This document shows positions 1 to 5,942 of a DNA stretch of 5,942 nucleotides, one piece after another. The stretch spans positions 1-5,942 of the forward strand of contig SLEW01000274.1 in the NCBI GenBank assembly GCA_007124575.1, in the 5' to 3' direction. This DNA comes from Bacteroidales bacterium. Its GTDB lineage: Bacteria > Bacteroidota > Bacteroidia > Bacteroidales > UBA7960. Numbering within the stretch: the first letter of the stretch is position 1; each line of letters starts with the position of its first letter. The position numbers were made by a program, and so were the translations under genes. The notes below the pieces were generated by a model. The model was not told where the DNA came from. It made no database searches and worked only from the letters and a program-made list of their open reading frames with translations.

Positions 1-216
1 CAAGGGTTTACCCACATCCGTGGCACCCATTTCCAGGAGTTCTGCACCGGGGTAATAATCAGCCATGGCTTGGTAGGCATGAATGACCTCATCATATTCC
101 ATGCTGAGGTTTTTCTCATATCGTAATTCAACCTCCGGGGCAGGGCCATGAGAAGTACAAGCATGGATCAGCAGTAAAAGGGCAGCGGGGAGAAAAATAA
201 ACAAAGTCTTATGCAT
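1..216 (-). CDS. Lipoprotein, probable M14 zinc carboxypeptidase, N-terminal fragment
   Basis: A coding frame of 72 codons starts at ATG 216 and runs off the window edge. Residues 1-20 form a lipoprotein signal peptide (hydrophobic FIFLPAALLLLIHA, probable lipidated Cys20). Residues 41-72 (YDEVIHAYQAMADYYPGAE followed by LLEMGATDVGKPL) match the N-terminal helix-strand pattern of M14 metallocarboxypeptidases: Y-(E/D)-E-x, then YP, then a 'xxGxTxxGkPL' turn just before the first catalytic strand. The zinc ligands (HxxE and a later His) would lie beyond the window, so activity cannot be judged. It begins 149 bases after the CYTH gene. Residues after the Cys (TSHG) do not carry the acidic surface-export pattern seen in BtuG, so periplasmic location is possible. 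The CDS is well supported; the family call is moderate. Confidence 0.72.
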   Translation of the reverse strand, partial: MHKTLFIFLPAALLLLIHACTSHGPAPEVELRYEKNLSMEYDEVIHAYQAMADYYPGAELLEMGATDVGKPL

Positions 217-365
217 AGCAGATGGAACCAAAGGTTGATATAACGTATTAACGGTCTGCTAAAATAGTTAATTTGCCATAAATCAGGTAGGGCTGTAGTT
301 TTTTGCTGCCGTTGTCTTTGACTTCGGATTTACCCGTGAAATTAATGGTAAACAGCAGGTACGCG

Positions 366-839
366 CTATTTCCAGTTTCGATAAGAATTTTTTGCCAGCA
401 TGGAATTATAATATGCGGGGTCTCCTGTGACCTCCGGGCCCAGCCAGCCTGGCTTTTCGAAAGGTTCGCCCTCTTTTTCAAGCTCTATCTCTGCAATGAC
501 AAGGCCATCATTATCCCCCCGGAATTCATCAACTTCATAAATATGCTTTCCTTTTGGTACGATATAGCGTGTCTTTTCTATGATACCCGGCTCACAAATG
601 GCCCGTAATTCCTCCGCTTCCTCAACAGGGATCTCTTTTTCCCACTCGTAACGACTGGCTCCTGATTGATTGCCGACACCTTTTATGGTAAGAAAACCTT
701 TCTCCCCTTGTATCCTTATCCTTACATTCCGCTCCGGGTCAGAAGAAAGGTAGGCCTGGACAATCTTTGTCTGTCTGGTGGCTTCATCACGATAGCTGTG
801 ATCAGTTACCAGAAACTTGCGTTCTATTTCCTGTGCCAT
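366..839 (-). CDS. CYTH-domain protein, probable inorganic triphosphatase
   Basis: This is a complete 157-residue single-domain CYTH protein, the size of stand-alone bacterial triphosphate tunnel metalloenzymes. The signature ExExK is intact at the N-terminus (MAQEIERKF: E4, E6, K8). Further tunnel-type charged residues are visible: R40 and R42 (VRIR), K53 (TIK), E65/E67 (RYEWEKE), K89/R91 (EKTRY), E102/D104/E105 (YEVDEF) and E117/E119 (AEIELE). Related enzymes hydrolyse tripolyphosphate or, less often, make cAMP or act on thiamine triphosphate. Triphosphatase is the safest call and the substrate is not determined. It is cytoplasmic, with no signal peptide. The start at 839 lies 40 bases after the btuG stop, so it may be co-transcribed, but no functional tie to B12 uptake is evident. 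The C-terminus (AYYNSMLAKNSY) looks like a normal family end, which argues against a frameshift. Confidence 0.9.
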   Translation of the reverse strand: MAQEIERKFLVTDHSYRDEATRQTKIVQAYLSSDPERNVRIRIQGEKGFLTIKGVGNQSGASRYEWEKEIPVEEAEELRAICEPGIIEKTRYIVPKGKHIYEVDEFRGDNDGLVIAEIELEKEGEPFEKPGWLGPEVTGDPAYYNSMLAKNSYRNWK

Positions 840-879
840 AGTTTATTTGGTCTGATGTTTGGTAAAGGTAAAGATATAA

Positions 880-1983
880 TCACTCAAAGGCAAAACTCCC
901 GGGCATGATACCCACGCTAAGCGTATCAATAGGGGAGGCCTGCGGAGAATAGCGATATACGATACCGGGCTGCACGTAGTCAATGGCATCGCCCAGGTAA
1001 ACCTCCGAAGAAAACGGGTCCACGCCCAGGGCCCGGTATCCCCCGACATCATTTGCCGGGAAAGGGCTTTCAATAAATATTTCAGGATGTTCATCAGACA
1101 CCACCGGATGACGATACACGTGTTCATTGATAAAATACAGGGTATCCTGCGTGCCGTTAATTGCCAGCGACAGGGGTTGGTCCTGCAGGTCAAAACGAAA
1201 TACCTTTTCAACCGTCCTGCTGCCAGCGTCAATTTTTATCAGTCCGGGCTCTTCCTGGCCGTAAGGACTTCCGGGGAAACCACCATCTGCCAGCACCCAT
1301 AGCTTCCCGTGCCGGTCGAGCACCATGGACTGGGGCTGCTTGACAACCTCTATGGTATCAACCCACTCATCCTCATCGGTATCAATAACCAAAATAGTCT
1401 TATCATAACTCCAGCAGTTGACGAATACATATTTTCCTGCCTGTACCATCTGCTCAGTGGAATGCTGGTAAAAATCCGACCCGCTGTTGCTCACATCTAT
1501 ATAGCCTGTGATCTCCAGGGTCTGAGGATTCACTATCGTTATGGCCTGTGCATACAAATCGCTTACATAGGCCTTTTCATCACTTACAAAGTGGATATGC
1601 CTGGGAGAGGTAAGACCGGTGATCTTTCCTTTCAGCTCAAAGGTCTCAGCATCCATCACATAGATCCTTCCACTGTTGTTTATCACGATATAGCCCAGGT
1701 TGTTCCTGATGGTCATGGAATGCCCTACATCACCCAGGGGTACCCCGTTTGAATTAAAAAACACATCATTAAAGACTTCTTTCTCTGCGGGGTCATAATA
1801 GGAAAGCGAGGCATTGCCGTACATGAAGTTGCCCTCATTTACGATAAACACCCCTTGAGGGGAAGGGGAATGACCTGGTTCAAGGGTTTGCCATAAGGCA
1901 TCATCATCCATGCAAGCCTGCCATGACATCGCCACCAGCACCATCATCATAATTGTTTTATGTTTGGACAACTTGTTCAGCAT
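880..1983 (-). CDS. btuG: BtuG-type surface lipoprotein, beta-propeller corrinoid-binding protein
   Basis: This 367-residue lipoprotein has signal peptide MLNKLSKHKTIMMMVLVAM and a probable lipidated Cys24 (SWQAC). Trp at -3 is unusual for a lipobox. The Cys is followed by MDDDA, the acidic pattern of Bacteroidota lipoprotein export signals that place proteins on the outer face of the outer membrane. From about residue 44 it is a YncE/DUF5074-like beta-propeller: GVFIVNEGNFMYGNASLSYYD opening (shown in part of the family pattern), repeats such as RIYVMDAETFEL, AITIVNPQTLEITG, TILVIDTDEDEWVDTI, GLIKIDAGSRTVEKV, and the family-like ending VGIMPGSFAFE. BtuG proteins bind cobalamin with very high affinity and cap BtuB at the cell surface. 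Adjacent btuB makes that role likely here. The start ATG at 1983 is 37 bases after the btuB stop and is the only one giving an intact signal peptide. Other YncE-like propellers bind different ligands, so B12 specificity is inferred from family plus neighbourhood. Confidence 0.87.
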   Translation of the reverse strand: MLNKLSKHKTIMMMVLVAMSWQACMDDDALWQTLEPGHSPSPQGVFIVNEGNFMYGNASLSYYDPAEKEVFNDVFFNSNGVPLGDVGHSMTIRNNLGYIVINNSGRIYVMDAETFELKGKITGLTSPRHIHFVSDEKAYVSDLYAQAITIVNPQTLEITGYIDVSNSGSDFYQHSTEQMVQAGKYVFVNCWSYDKTILVIDTDEDEWVDTIEVVKQPQSMVLDRHGKLWVLADGGFPGSPYGQEEPGLIKIDAGSRTVEKVFRFDLQDQPLSLAINGTQDTLYFINEHVYRHPVVSDEHPEIFIESPFPANDVGGYRALGVDPFSSEVYLGDAIDYVQPGIVYRYSPQASPIDTLSVGIMPGSFAFE

Positions 1984-2018
1984 GGCTTACAGCGTTTTAA
2001 TGTTTTCTTATTGGTCAT
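1977..2018 (-). other. Possible 13-codon micro-ORF linking btuB to btuG
   Basis: ATG at 2018 reads MTNKKTLKRCKPC and stops at TGA 1979-1977. An alternative ATG at 2024 in the same frame adds two codons and overlaps the btuB stop as ATGA. The micro-ORF's TGA lies just inside btuG: the sequence ATGCTGA carries the btuG start and this stop four bases later. It is preceded by AGGAG at proper spacing. The arrangement would allow translational coupling from btuB through the micro-ORF to btuG. The peptide is Lys-rich with two cysteines. No homology evidence is available, so chance is a serious alternative. Confidence 0.22.
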
Positions 2019-2020
2019 TG

Positions 2021-4075
2021 TCATCTCCTGATACCTGCTTTTACAGAAATCATGTAGTTTCTTCCCGGCATGGGCCGCAGTAATATGGTATGATAGGTTT
2101 CGTTGAAAAGGTTATAGGCCTTGAATGCTACCTCTGCGTTCCATTGGTTAAACTGCCACCGTTTTGACATGCTCAGATCATTCATGTGGTAGGGGTATAA
2201 CCAGTTTCTGCTGTTTAAATCGTTGCTGGAGGTTGTATGCTGCTCACTGTGGGAATTGTATTGCCAGGTTAATGATATTCCTTTGTGTTGAAGGGTTACC
2301 ATCAGGTTTCCCGAATGCACCGGGGTGAAGACAAGTTGCTTTCCGTGGGAGTCATCCCCCCAGACCAGCGGATCGCCGTAGTTCAAGGCCCGGGTAAACG
2401 TGTACGTTCCTGCCAGGCGGTAGTTTATCCTGCCGGCGTATCCGGACACACTACTGTGGGCTTCCACGCCCTGTGACAATACCCTTTTAATGTTTTGCGG
2501 CTCCCAGTATCCCTTAAAGCTGGGGGCCCAGAGGATCCAGTCGTTGATATCCGAACGGTAAAAGGTAATTTCTGAATTGACCCTTGCATCATCTATAACG
2601 AAATCGCCTTCTATCCCACCTTCCAGGCTAAAACCCTCTTCGGGCTTTAACTCCGGATTGCCGCCTGGCTGCCAGTAGAGGTCGTTCAGTGAGGGGTTTC
2701 GGTAATTCCGGGCCACATTGGCTTTGAAAACCAGGGGGATGTCGTCGGATAACAGAAAGTCCATTCCCACGAAGGGGATGATGGGAGAGAGGCTCCCATC
2801 TGTAAGATCCTGCCGCACCATGACATGCACATTCGCCCGATCGTGCACCCCGGCTTGAAGGGCCAGGAGGGAGGAAAGATCCCGGCGGCGGATGTCATAC
2901 CCTGTGTTGGACACCGAATCATGGGTATCTACCATGTGGTGGTTCATATCGACACTTGCTTGCAGGGACAGGCGCGGCGAGAGTTCTCGCTGATAGCCCG
3001 CGTGCTGCATGAAGCTTTGCTGGTTACTTACAGAATGGATCGCGGGCAGGGGGTCTGATCCACTGATTTGATTGGTAAGTGAATAGTCCAGCTGTTTGGA
3101 AGCAAACCCTGATCTTATGGTCAGGTTGCCATTTTCGCCGTACCAGCGCCACCGGGCCACCGCTTTATGGTCGTCCTCTTGCTGGTTGCTGACATTGGCA
3201 TTTTCTGCGCCCTCGAAGCTGATCACCCTTGGTATACCGCGTTCCGCCCATTGTCCCCACCAATGGAAGGAAAACATGTGCCGGGAAGAGGGTTGCCAGT
3301 AAAGCTCCTGTAAGGTGCCGTAGCGGCTATAATCAGCGTGTTTGTTGGTGTCCAGGGGGTGGGTGATCTCCCCGTCTTCCATCCGGGCAATGGCCCGGTT
3401 GATAAAGGTGTAGTCGTTTTCCGACCGGTTGTAATACATGTGTGAGCGCCATTGTATCTGCCTGTTTCCCAAACTTGCTTTCAGAATCTGATCATAGGTG
3501 CTGAAACTTCCCACGCTTTGTGTAAAAGAAAGCTGTCGTGTGCTTTGCCAGTCGGCGCGGTTGGTGATGTTGATGCTACCGCCCAACCCGCCACTTTGGT
3601 CCATGACCGAAGCATTGCCATGTTTTAAGGTGATGTCGTCAATGATCGATAAAGGAAGAAGCGAAAAGTCGACCATGCCGAGCATGGGGGAATTGATGCT
3701 GATGCCGTTCCAGTTAACCCGGGTATGCGATGGGGCAGTGCCGCGGAATGATGCCGTGGCCAGCGCTCCCCTTCCGTGGCTTTTTATGTAAACCGGTGTG
3801 TTTTCAGAGAGTAAGTCTGCCAGCGACATGTGCAGTTTTTGGGAGATTACGAGGGAGTCCACTTCTGTCTGCTTCATGCCCGCGGTTTCCTTTTCAAAGA
3901 TGTGCCGGGCACGTACCTGCACCTCATCCAGCTCAATGATGGTATCACGAAGGGATTGCGACCATACCTGGGAGTCCTTTCCTGCCGCTGCAACACACAT
4001 CACAAACATCAATAAACGGAGGAAACGGTTTACTGAGAGCTGAGATAAAAGTGTATGTTTTATATTGTTTCGCAT
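2021..4075 (-). CDS. btuB: TonB-dependent outer-membrane receptor, BtuB-type cobalamin transporter
   Basis: This 684-residue protein would import corrinoids across the outer membrane using TonB/ExbBD energy. Residues 1-40 are a signal peptide with hydrophobic core FLRLLMFVMCVAAAG. A TonB-box-like segment IIELDEVQVRA follows at 46-56. The plug is about 70-175 (MSLADLLSENTPVYIKSHGRG, SFRGTAPSHTRVNWNGI, SGGLGGSINI). The remainder is a beta-barrel rich in alternating aromatic strands, with YRNPSLNDLYWQPGGNPELKPE-like signatures around 460-480 (shown in part) and a C-terminal LRPMPGRNYMISVKAG strand. There is no carboxypeptidase-regulatory-like N-terminal extension, so it is not SusC-like; length and layout fit BtuB/FecA-size receptors. 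The B12 assignment rests mainly on the adjacent btuG 37 bases downstream. A siderophore or haem receptor cannot be excluded from this sequence alone. The ATG at 4075 has no clear Shine-Dalgarno, as is usual in Bacteroidota. The extreme C-terminus is Ile-Arg-Arg, not an aromatic residue. Confidence 0.87.
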   Translation of the reverse strand: MRNNIKHTLLSQLSVNRFLRLLMFVMCVAAAGKDSQVWSQSLRDTIIELDEVQVRARHIFEKETAGMKQTEVDSLVISQKLHMSLADLLSENTPVYIKSHGRGALATASFRGTAPSHTRVNWNGISINSPMLGMVDFSLLPLSIIDDITLKHGNASVMDQSGGLGGSINITNRADWQSTRQLSFTQSVGSFSTYDQILKASLGNRQIQWRSHMYYNRSENDYTFINRAIARMEDGEITHPLDTNKHADYSRYGTLQELYWQPSSRHMFSFHWWGQWAERGIPRVISFEGAENANVSNQQEDDHKAVARWRWYGENGNLTIRSGFASKQLDYSLTNQISGSDPLPAIHSVSNQQSFMQHAGYQRELSPRLSLQASVDMNHHMVDTHDSVSNTGYDIRRRDLSSLLALQAGVHDRANVHVMVRQDLTDGSLSPIIPFVGMDFLLSDDIPLVFKANVARNYRNPSLNDLYWQPGGNPELKPEEGFSLEGGIEGDFVIDDARVNSEITFYRSDINDWILWAPSFKGYWEPQNIKRVLSQGVEAHSSVSGYAGRINYRLAGTYTFTRALNYGDPLVWGDDSHGKQLVFTPVHSGNLMVTLQHKGISLTWQYNSHSEQHTTSSNDLNSRNWLYPYHMNDLSMSKRWQFNQWNAEVAFKAYNLFNETYHTILLRPMPGRNYMISVKAGIRR
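2025..2029 (-). promoter_or_regulatory. AGGAG Shine-Dalgarno-like site at the end of btuB
   Basis: The last two sense codons of btuB are AGG AGA (Arg-Arg), followed by TGA, giving AGGAGATGACAATG. AGGAG lies six bases before the ATG at 2018 and directly abuts the ATG at 2024. A strong Shine-Dalgarno is uncommon in Bacteroidota, so this could be coincidental coding sequence or a reinitiation signal between btuB and btuG. Confidence 0.3.
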
Positions 4076-4400
4076 TTGGGATGCTCGCCCTGGTTTTTTA
4101 CTGGTTGCGTTTCATATATGGTCTAAATCTTGGATTTTTTATGTGTTACTGGGTTAAGAAGGTTATGGCGTTCAGTGTTGTGCTTTAAAGTGATCCAGGT
4201 TGTGCTTAGTTGGTTTCGGTGTTTTAGTGACTTTGCATGAATGAACGCGGATGACGCGGATGCTTCGCAACGCGGATCGCCGCGGCAGCTTGTGCCGGGA
4301 TGATGATTCTTGTGTTGTTGGCATTATGCTTCGCTGTCATTCAATTTAAATCCATATTTTATGTTTCGGTCAGATGAACCGGGCTCGCAAAGTGTTCGGT
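4076..4400. other. Intergenic region upstream of btuB, 325 bases, no riboswitch recognised
   Basis: This gap separates the surface-protein gene from btuB. It contains most of the stem-loop that overlaps the upstream stop codon, a GC-rich repeat block at about 4241-4300, and an otherwise AT-rich leader for btuB. Read on the minus strand it has no B12-box-like sequence (AGTCAGGAGACCTGCC type) and no GCCACTG element, so a standard cobalamin riboswitch is not apparent. No good Bacteroidota promoter (TTTG at -33 with TAnnTTTG at -7) was found either. An 8-base word, accgaaac on the minus strand, occurs twice (4363-4370 and 4213-4220), probably by chance. No ORF here looks coding. Confidence 0.6.
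4241..4300. repeat. GC-rich intergenic repeat block with acgcggat units
   Basis: The unit acgcggat occurs at 4245-4252, 4254-4261 and 4270-4277. The first two copies sit in tandem as the 9-base units aacgcggat and gacgcggat (4244-4261). Two short hairpins follow: cgcgg/ccgcg (4271-4275 with 4280-4284, loop of four) and cggca/tgccg (4283-4287 with 4293-4297, loop of five). They share bases 4283-4284, so they are alternatives. The block is strikingly GC-rich against AT-rich flanks. It resembles the gcggatgacgcggat-type degenerate intergenic repeats I associate with environmental Bacteroidota genomes, though I cannot confirm membership in a named family. Confidence 0.45.
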
Positions 4401-4408
4401 TCATCTGA
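4370..4408 (-). terminator. 12-bp stem-loop overlapping the stop of the surface-protein gene
   Basis: A perfect 12-bp inverted repeat, tcagatgaaccg at 4370-4381 and cggttcatctga at 4397-4408, encloses a 15-base loop. The TGA stop (4403-4401) lies inside the 5' arm of the minus-strand hairpin. No U-tract follows on the minus strand; the next bases are ccgaaacataaaa. It is therefore not a classical intrinsic terminator. It may act as a weak terminator, or as a 3'-end stabilising structure separating this transcript from btuB. The stem is directly visible; the role is inferred. Confidence 0.45.
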
Positions 4409-5942
4409 TAATAAGCCGTTGGTGCTCCCTGCCCTCTTTATGTGTGCCAACCAGCAAGTACACGCCGGATTGCAAATGGCCGATATCCATTATTTGCATA
4501 CCGCGTGGATGGTGTATTTCCCATCTTAATGTACCATGGATGTCATATACTGCAACATGCATTTCGCGGTCTGCTTCGATGGTTATATGGTCGTCAGCCG
4601 GGTTGGGGTACACCCGGAAGCCTTTCTTTTCTGCTGTTGTGGCGGAAGTGGGTTCATAATCCAGGGTGGTCGACACTTCGGCAAACACCTCCGGATCGTC
4701 TTGCAGGTAGGCTGTCAGGGTAAGCTCTCCTGAGGAGTTGAAGTGAAGATGGTCATCGCTGTCTACCCAGGCGTCTTCCAGGCTTGTTTCCCATAAGATA
4801 TTTTTATCCGCCTGGGGTTTTCCTTTATGAAAAGCAAAGGCTTCCAGCGGGAAGGGCGACTCTGTGATCACCGGGGGAAGGTCTTTTACGACAACCATAT
4901 CCATGGTGCCGGTCATGTTGCTGTCCGGCTCCACCATCACCGCGCCGGTGATCTCGGAAGATATCTCTCCCAGCCATCCTCCGTGACCCACCATCGCTGT
5001 CTGCACCTTGATGAAGTGGACCTCATCCAGTTCTATGTGATTGCCTTCCTCATCCACAGCCCAGCTGATATCGAAGCCGTCGCCCCCGGCGTTTTCTGTT
5101 TCTTCGGTGTAAGGATTATCGGGGACGTTGAAAGGTTCCACATTCCGGGGGGTATTGTCGGCGTAACCGAAAGCCCGTGGATGCGAGATGACCTGTCCGG
5201 GATGGCTCTCGTCGAGCATGCCTTCAATCCGTGTTCCGCTCAGCGTGTATTGGTCGGGATGGATATGCGGGAACATGTCATGATCGGGATAATAGGGTTG
5301 TGTGTGGTTGCTGTTGGCATAGATGTAGCCGTGGTTGCCATAATTGTCTTCCCAGGGTACATCTGTGGCAGTGTCGGTATGCGGATTAAAATAGGTCACC
5401 TCGTAGTTGTGCTTCGTGGTGGAGAAATAGTAGTCGCTGCCCGCCAGCTGGTACCATGTGCCGTCGGGCAGGCCGTTCCGGTTTTCGTCTTTCATGACCC
5501 ATACCGTAGCGGGTTCAGACCAGGTAGGATTGGGATTGCCAAACAGGATGAAGTCGACCCCATAGGGATTGTCCGGGTGATTTTGTACGGCGTCTTCGAA
5601 GCGAAAGATGGCATTTCCGCCAAAGGCTCCCAGGGAGAGTGACCCATTGATGGTGCCCACGATGGATTCCGCCGCATCAGGTGTCCCCCAGGGGTTTTTG
5701 TTGATAAACTGACCCGGGGCGGGGGTGTATTCCAGTACTTCATAAATATATTGATATGTGCTGTGAGCGCCTACGGTCACTGTGAAGCTTTCCATCACGC
5801 TTTTCCCGTTGGAGAGGGCCTCCAGGGCGATTTCAGCCGCTCCCTCCTGGCCGGGTGTGAAGCTTAATGTAAGGGTATGCTCATCCAGTGAAGCTTGCAT
5901 CAGGCTGGGATTGGTGTTCTCATGCACCGATATGAGGATGTC
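4401..5942 (-). CDS. T9SS-sorted cell-surface protein, 5'-truncated, beside B12 uptake genes
   Basis: The reading frame is open to the window edge (first in-window residues DILISVHEN), so the GTG at 5927 is not a credible start and the N-terminus is missing. Counting from the first in-window residue: 6-57 is the end of an Ig/cadherin-like beta domain (LTLSFTPGQEG...FTVTV). Residues 65-335 form a large core starting VLEYTPAPGQF, with SLGAFGG, a Ca-binding-like loop DENRNGLPD (152-160), a His/Asp-rich stretch DHDMFPHIHPDQ (220-231) and GHGGWLGEISSEI near 319-331. Residues 355-430 look like another beta domain. Residues 440-513 are a type A T9SS sorting domain (FRVYPNPADD, VAVYDIHG, LQSGVYLL, terminal LIIR). 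Such domains direct export across the outer membrane and are normally cleaved during surface attachment. The core resembles a Bacteroidota family annotated only as 'cell surface protein'. Its position upstream of btuB-btuG suggests an accessory role in corrinoid capture, which is inference. Export by T9SS is secure; function is unknown. Confidence 0.9.
   Translation of the reverse strand, partial: DILISVHENTNPSLMQASLDEHTLTLSFTPGQEGAAEIALEALSNGKSVMESFTVTVGAHSTYQYIYEVLEYTPAPGQFINKNPWGTPDAAESIVGTINGSLSLGAFGGNAIFRFEDAVQNHPDNPYGVDFILFGNPNPTWSEPATVWVMKDENRNGLPDGTWYQLAGSDYYFSTTKHNYEVTYFNPHTDTATDVPWEDNYGNHGYIYANSNHTQPYYPDHDMFPHIHPDQYTLSGTRIEGMLDESHPGQVISHPRAFGYADNTPRNVEPFNVPDNPYTEETENAGGDGFDISWAVDEEGNHIELDEVHFIKVQTAMVGHGGWLGEISSEITGAVMVEPDSNMTGTMDMVVVKDLPPVITESPFPLEAFAFHKGKPQADKNILWETSLEDAWVDSDDHLHFNSSGELTLTAYLQDDPEVFAEVSTTLDYEPTSATTAEKKGFRVYPNPADDHITIEADREMHVAVYDIHGTLRWEIHHPRGMQIMDIGHLQSGVYLLVGTHKEGREHQRLIIR

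Noticed and set aside
229..236. aacctttg on the minus strand, close to the Bacteroidota -7 box TAnnTTTG, just upstream of the M14 gene
   Set aside because: It has one mismatch, no TTTG element at a suitable distance upstream, and would leave a very short leader.
248..481. A 77-codon minus-strand frame overlapping the end of the CYTH gene, which could suggest a frameshifted C-terminal extension
   Set aside because: The CYTH protein already has its normal family ending and length, and the extra frame shows no family signature.
843..1232. A 129-codon minus-strand frame overlapping the 3' part of btuG
   Set aside because: It is an out-of-frame shadow of the beta-propeller gene, with no start context or domain pattern.
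4283..4300. gcagcttgtgccggga on the plus strand as a possible reversed B12 box
   Set aside because: Too many mismatches to the B12-box consensus, and none of the other conserved riboswitch elements are nearby in order.
4827..5642. A 271-codon open frame on the plus strand
   Set aside because: It lies fully antisense to the well-supported T9SS protein, its translation is low in recognisable motifs, and its openness follows from the codon use of the real gene.
5925..5927. GTG as the start codon of the surface-protein gene
   Set aside because: The frame stays open to the window edge, a beta-domain runs through this point, and there is no signal peptide after it, as a T9SS cargo would need.

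Overview
The window looks like a piece of a Bacteroidota chromosome, most likely an environmental Bacteroidales or Marinilabiliales relative and not gut Bacteroides. Three things suggest this. One large surface protein ends in a textbook type A sorting domain of the type IX secretion system (T9SS), which gut Bacteroides lack. The lipoproteins have Bacteroidota-style signals. Starts mostly lack Shine-Dalgarno sequences. Base composition is balanced. All recognisable genes lie on the minus strand, so transcription runs from 5942 towards 1.

In transcription order: (1) 5942-4401, the C-terminal 513 residues of a T9SS-exported surface protein whose start lies outside the window. (2) 4400-4076, a 325-base intergenic stretch with a stem-loop at its upstream end and a small GC-rich repeat block, but no recognisable cobalamin riboswitch. 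(3) 4075-2021, a TonB-dependent outer-membrane receptor of the BtuB type. (4) 1983-880, a surface lipoprotein beta-propeller of the BtuG (YncE-like/DUF5074) type. (5) 839-366, a CYTH-domain protein, probably a triphosphatase. (6) 216-1, the first 72 residues of a lipoprotein that looks like an M14 zinc carboxypeptidase and runs off the window.

The core is a vitamin B12 (corrinoid) uptake module. In Bacteroidota, BtuG-type lipoproteins capture corrinoid at the cell surface and sit as a lid on BtuB, which imports it using TonB energy. The adjacent btuB-btuG order supports both calls. The T9SS protein just upstream belongs to a Bacteroidota 'cell surface protein' family that I believe tends to occur near such loci. 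Its role is unknown and it is the best candidate here for something undescribed. The CYTH and M14 genes are probably separate in function, although they are co-oriented and could be co-transcribed. No RNA genes, mobile elements or CRISPR arrays were seen.
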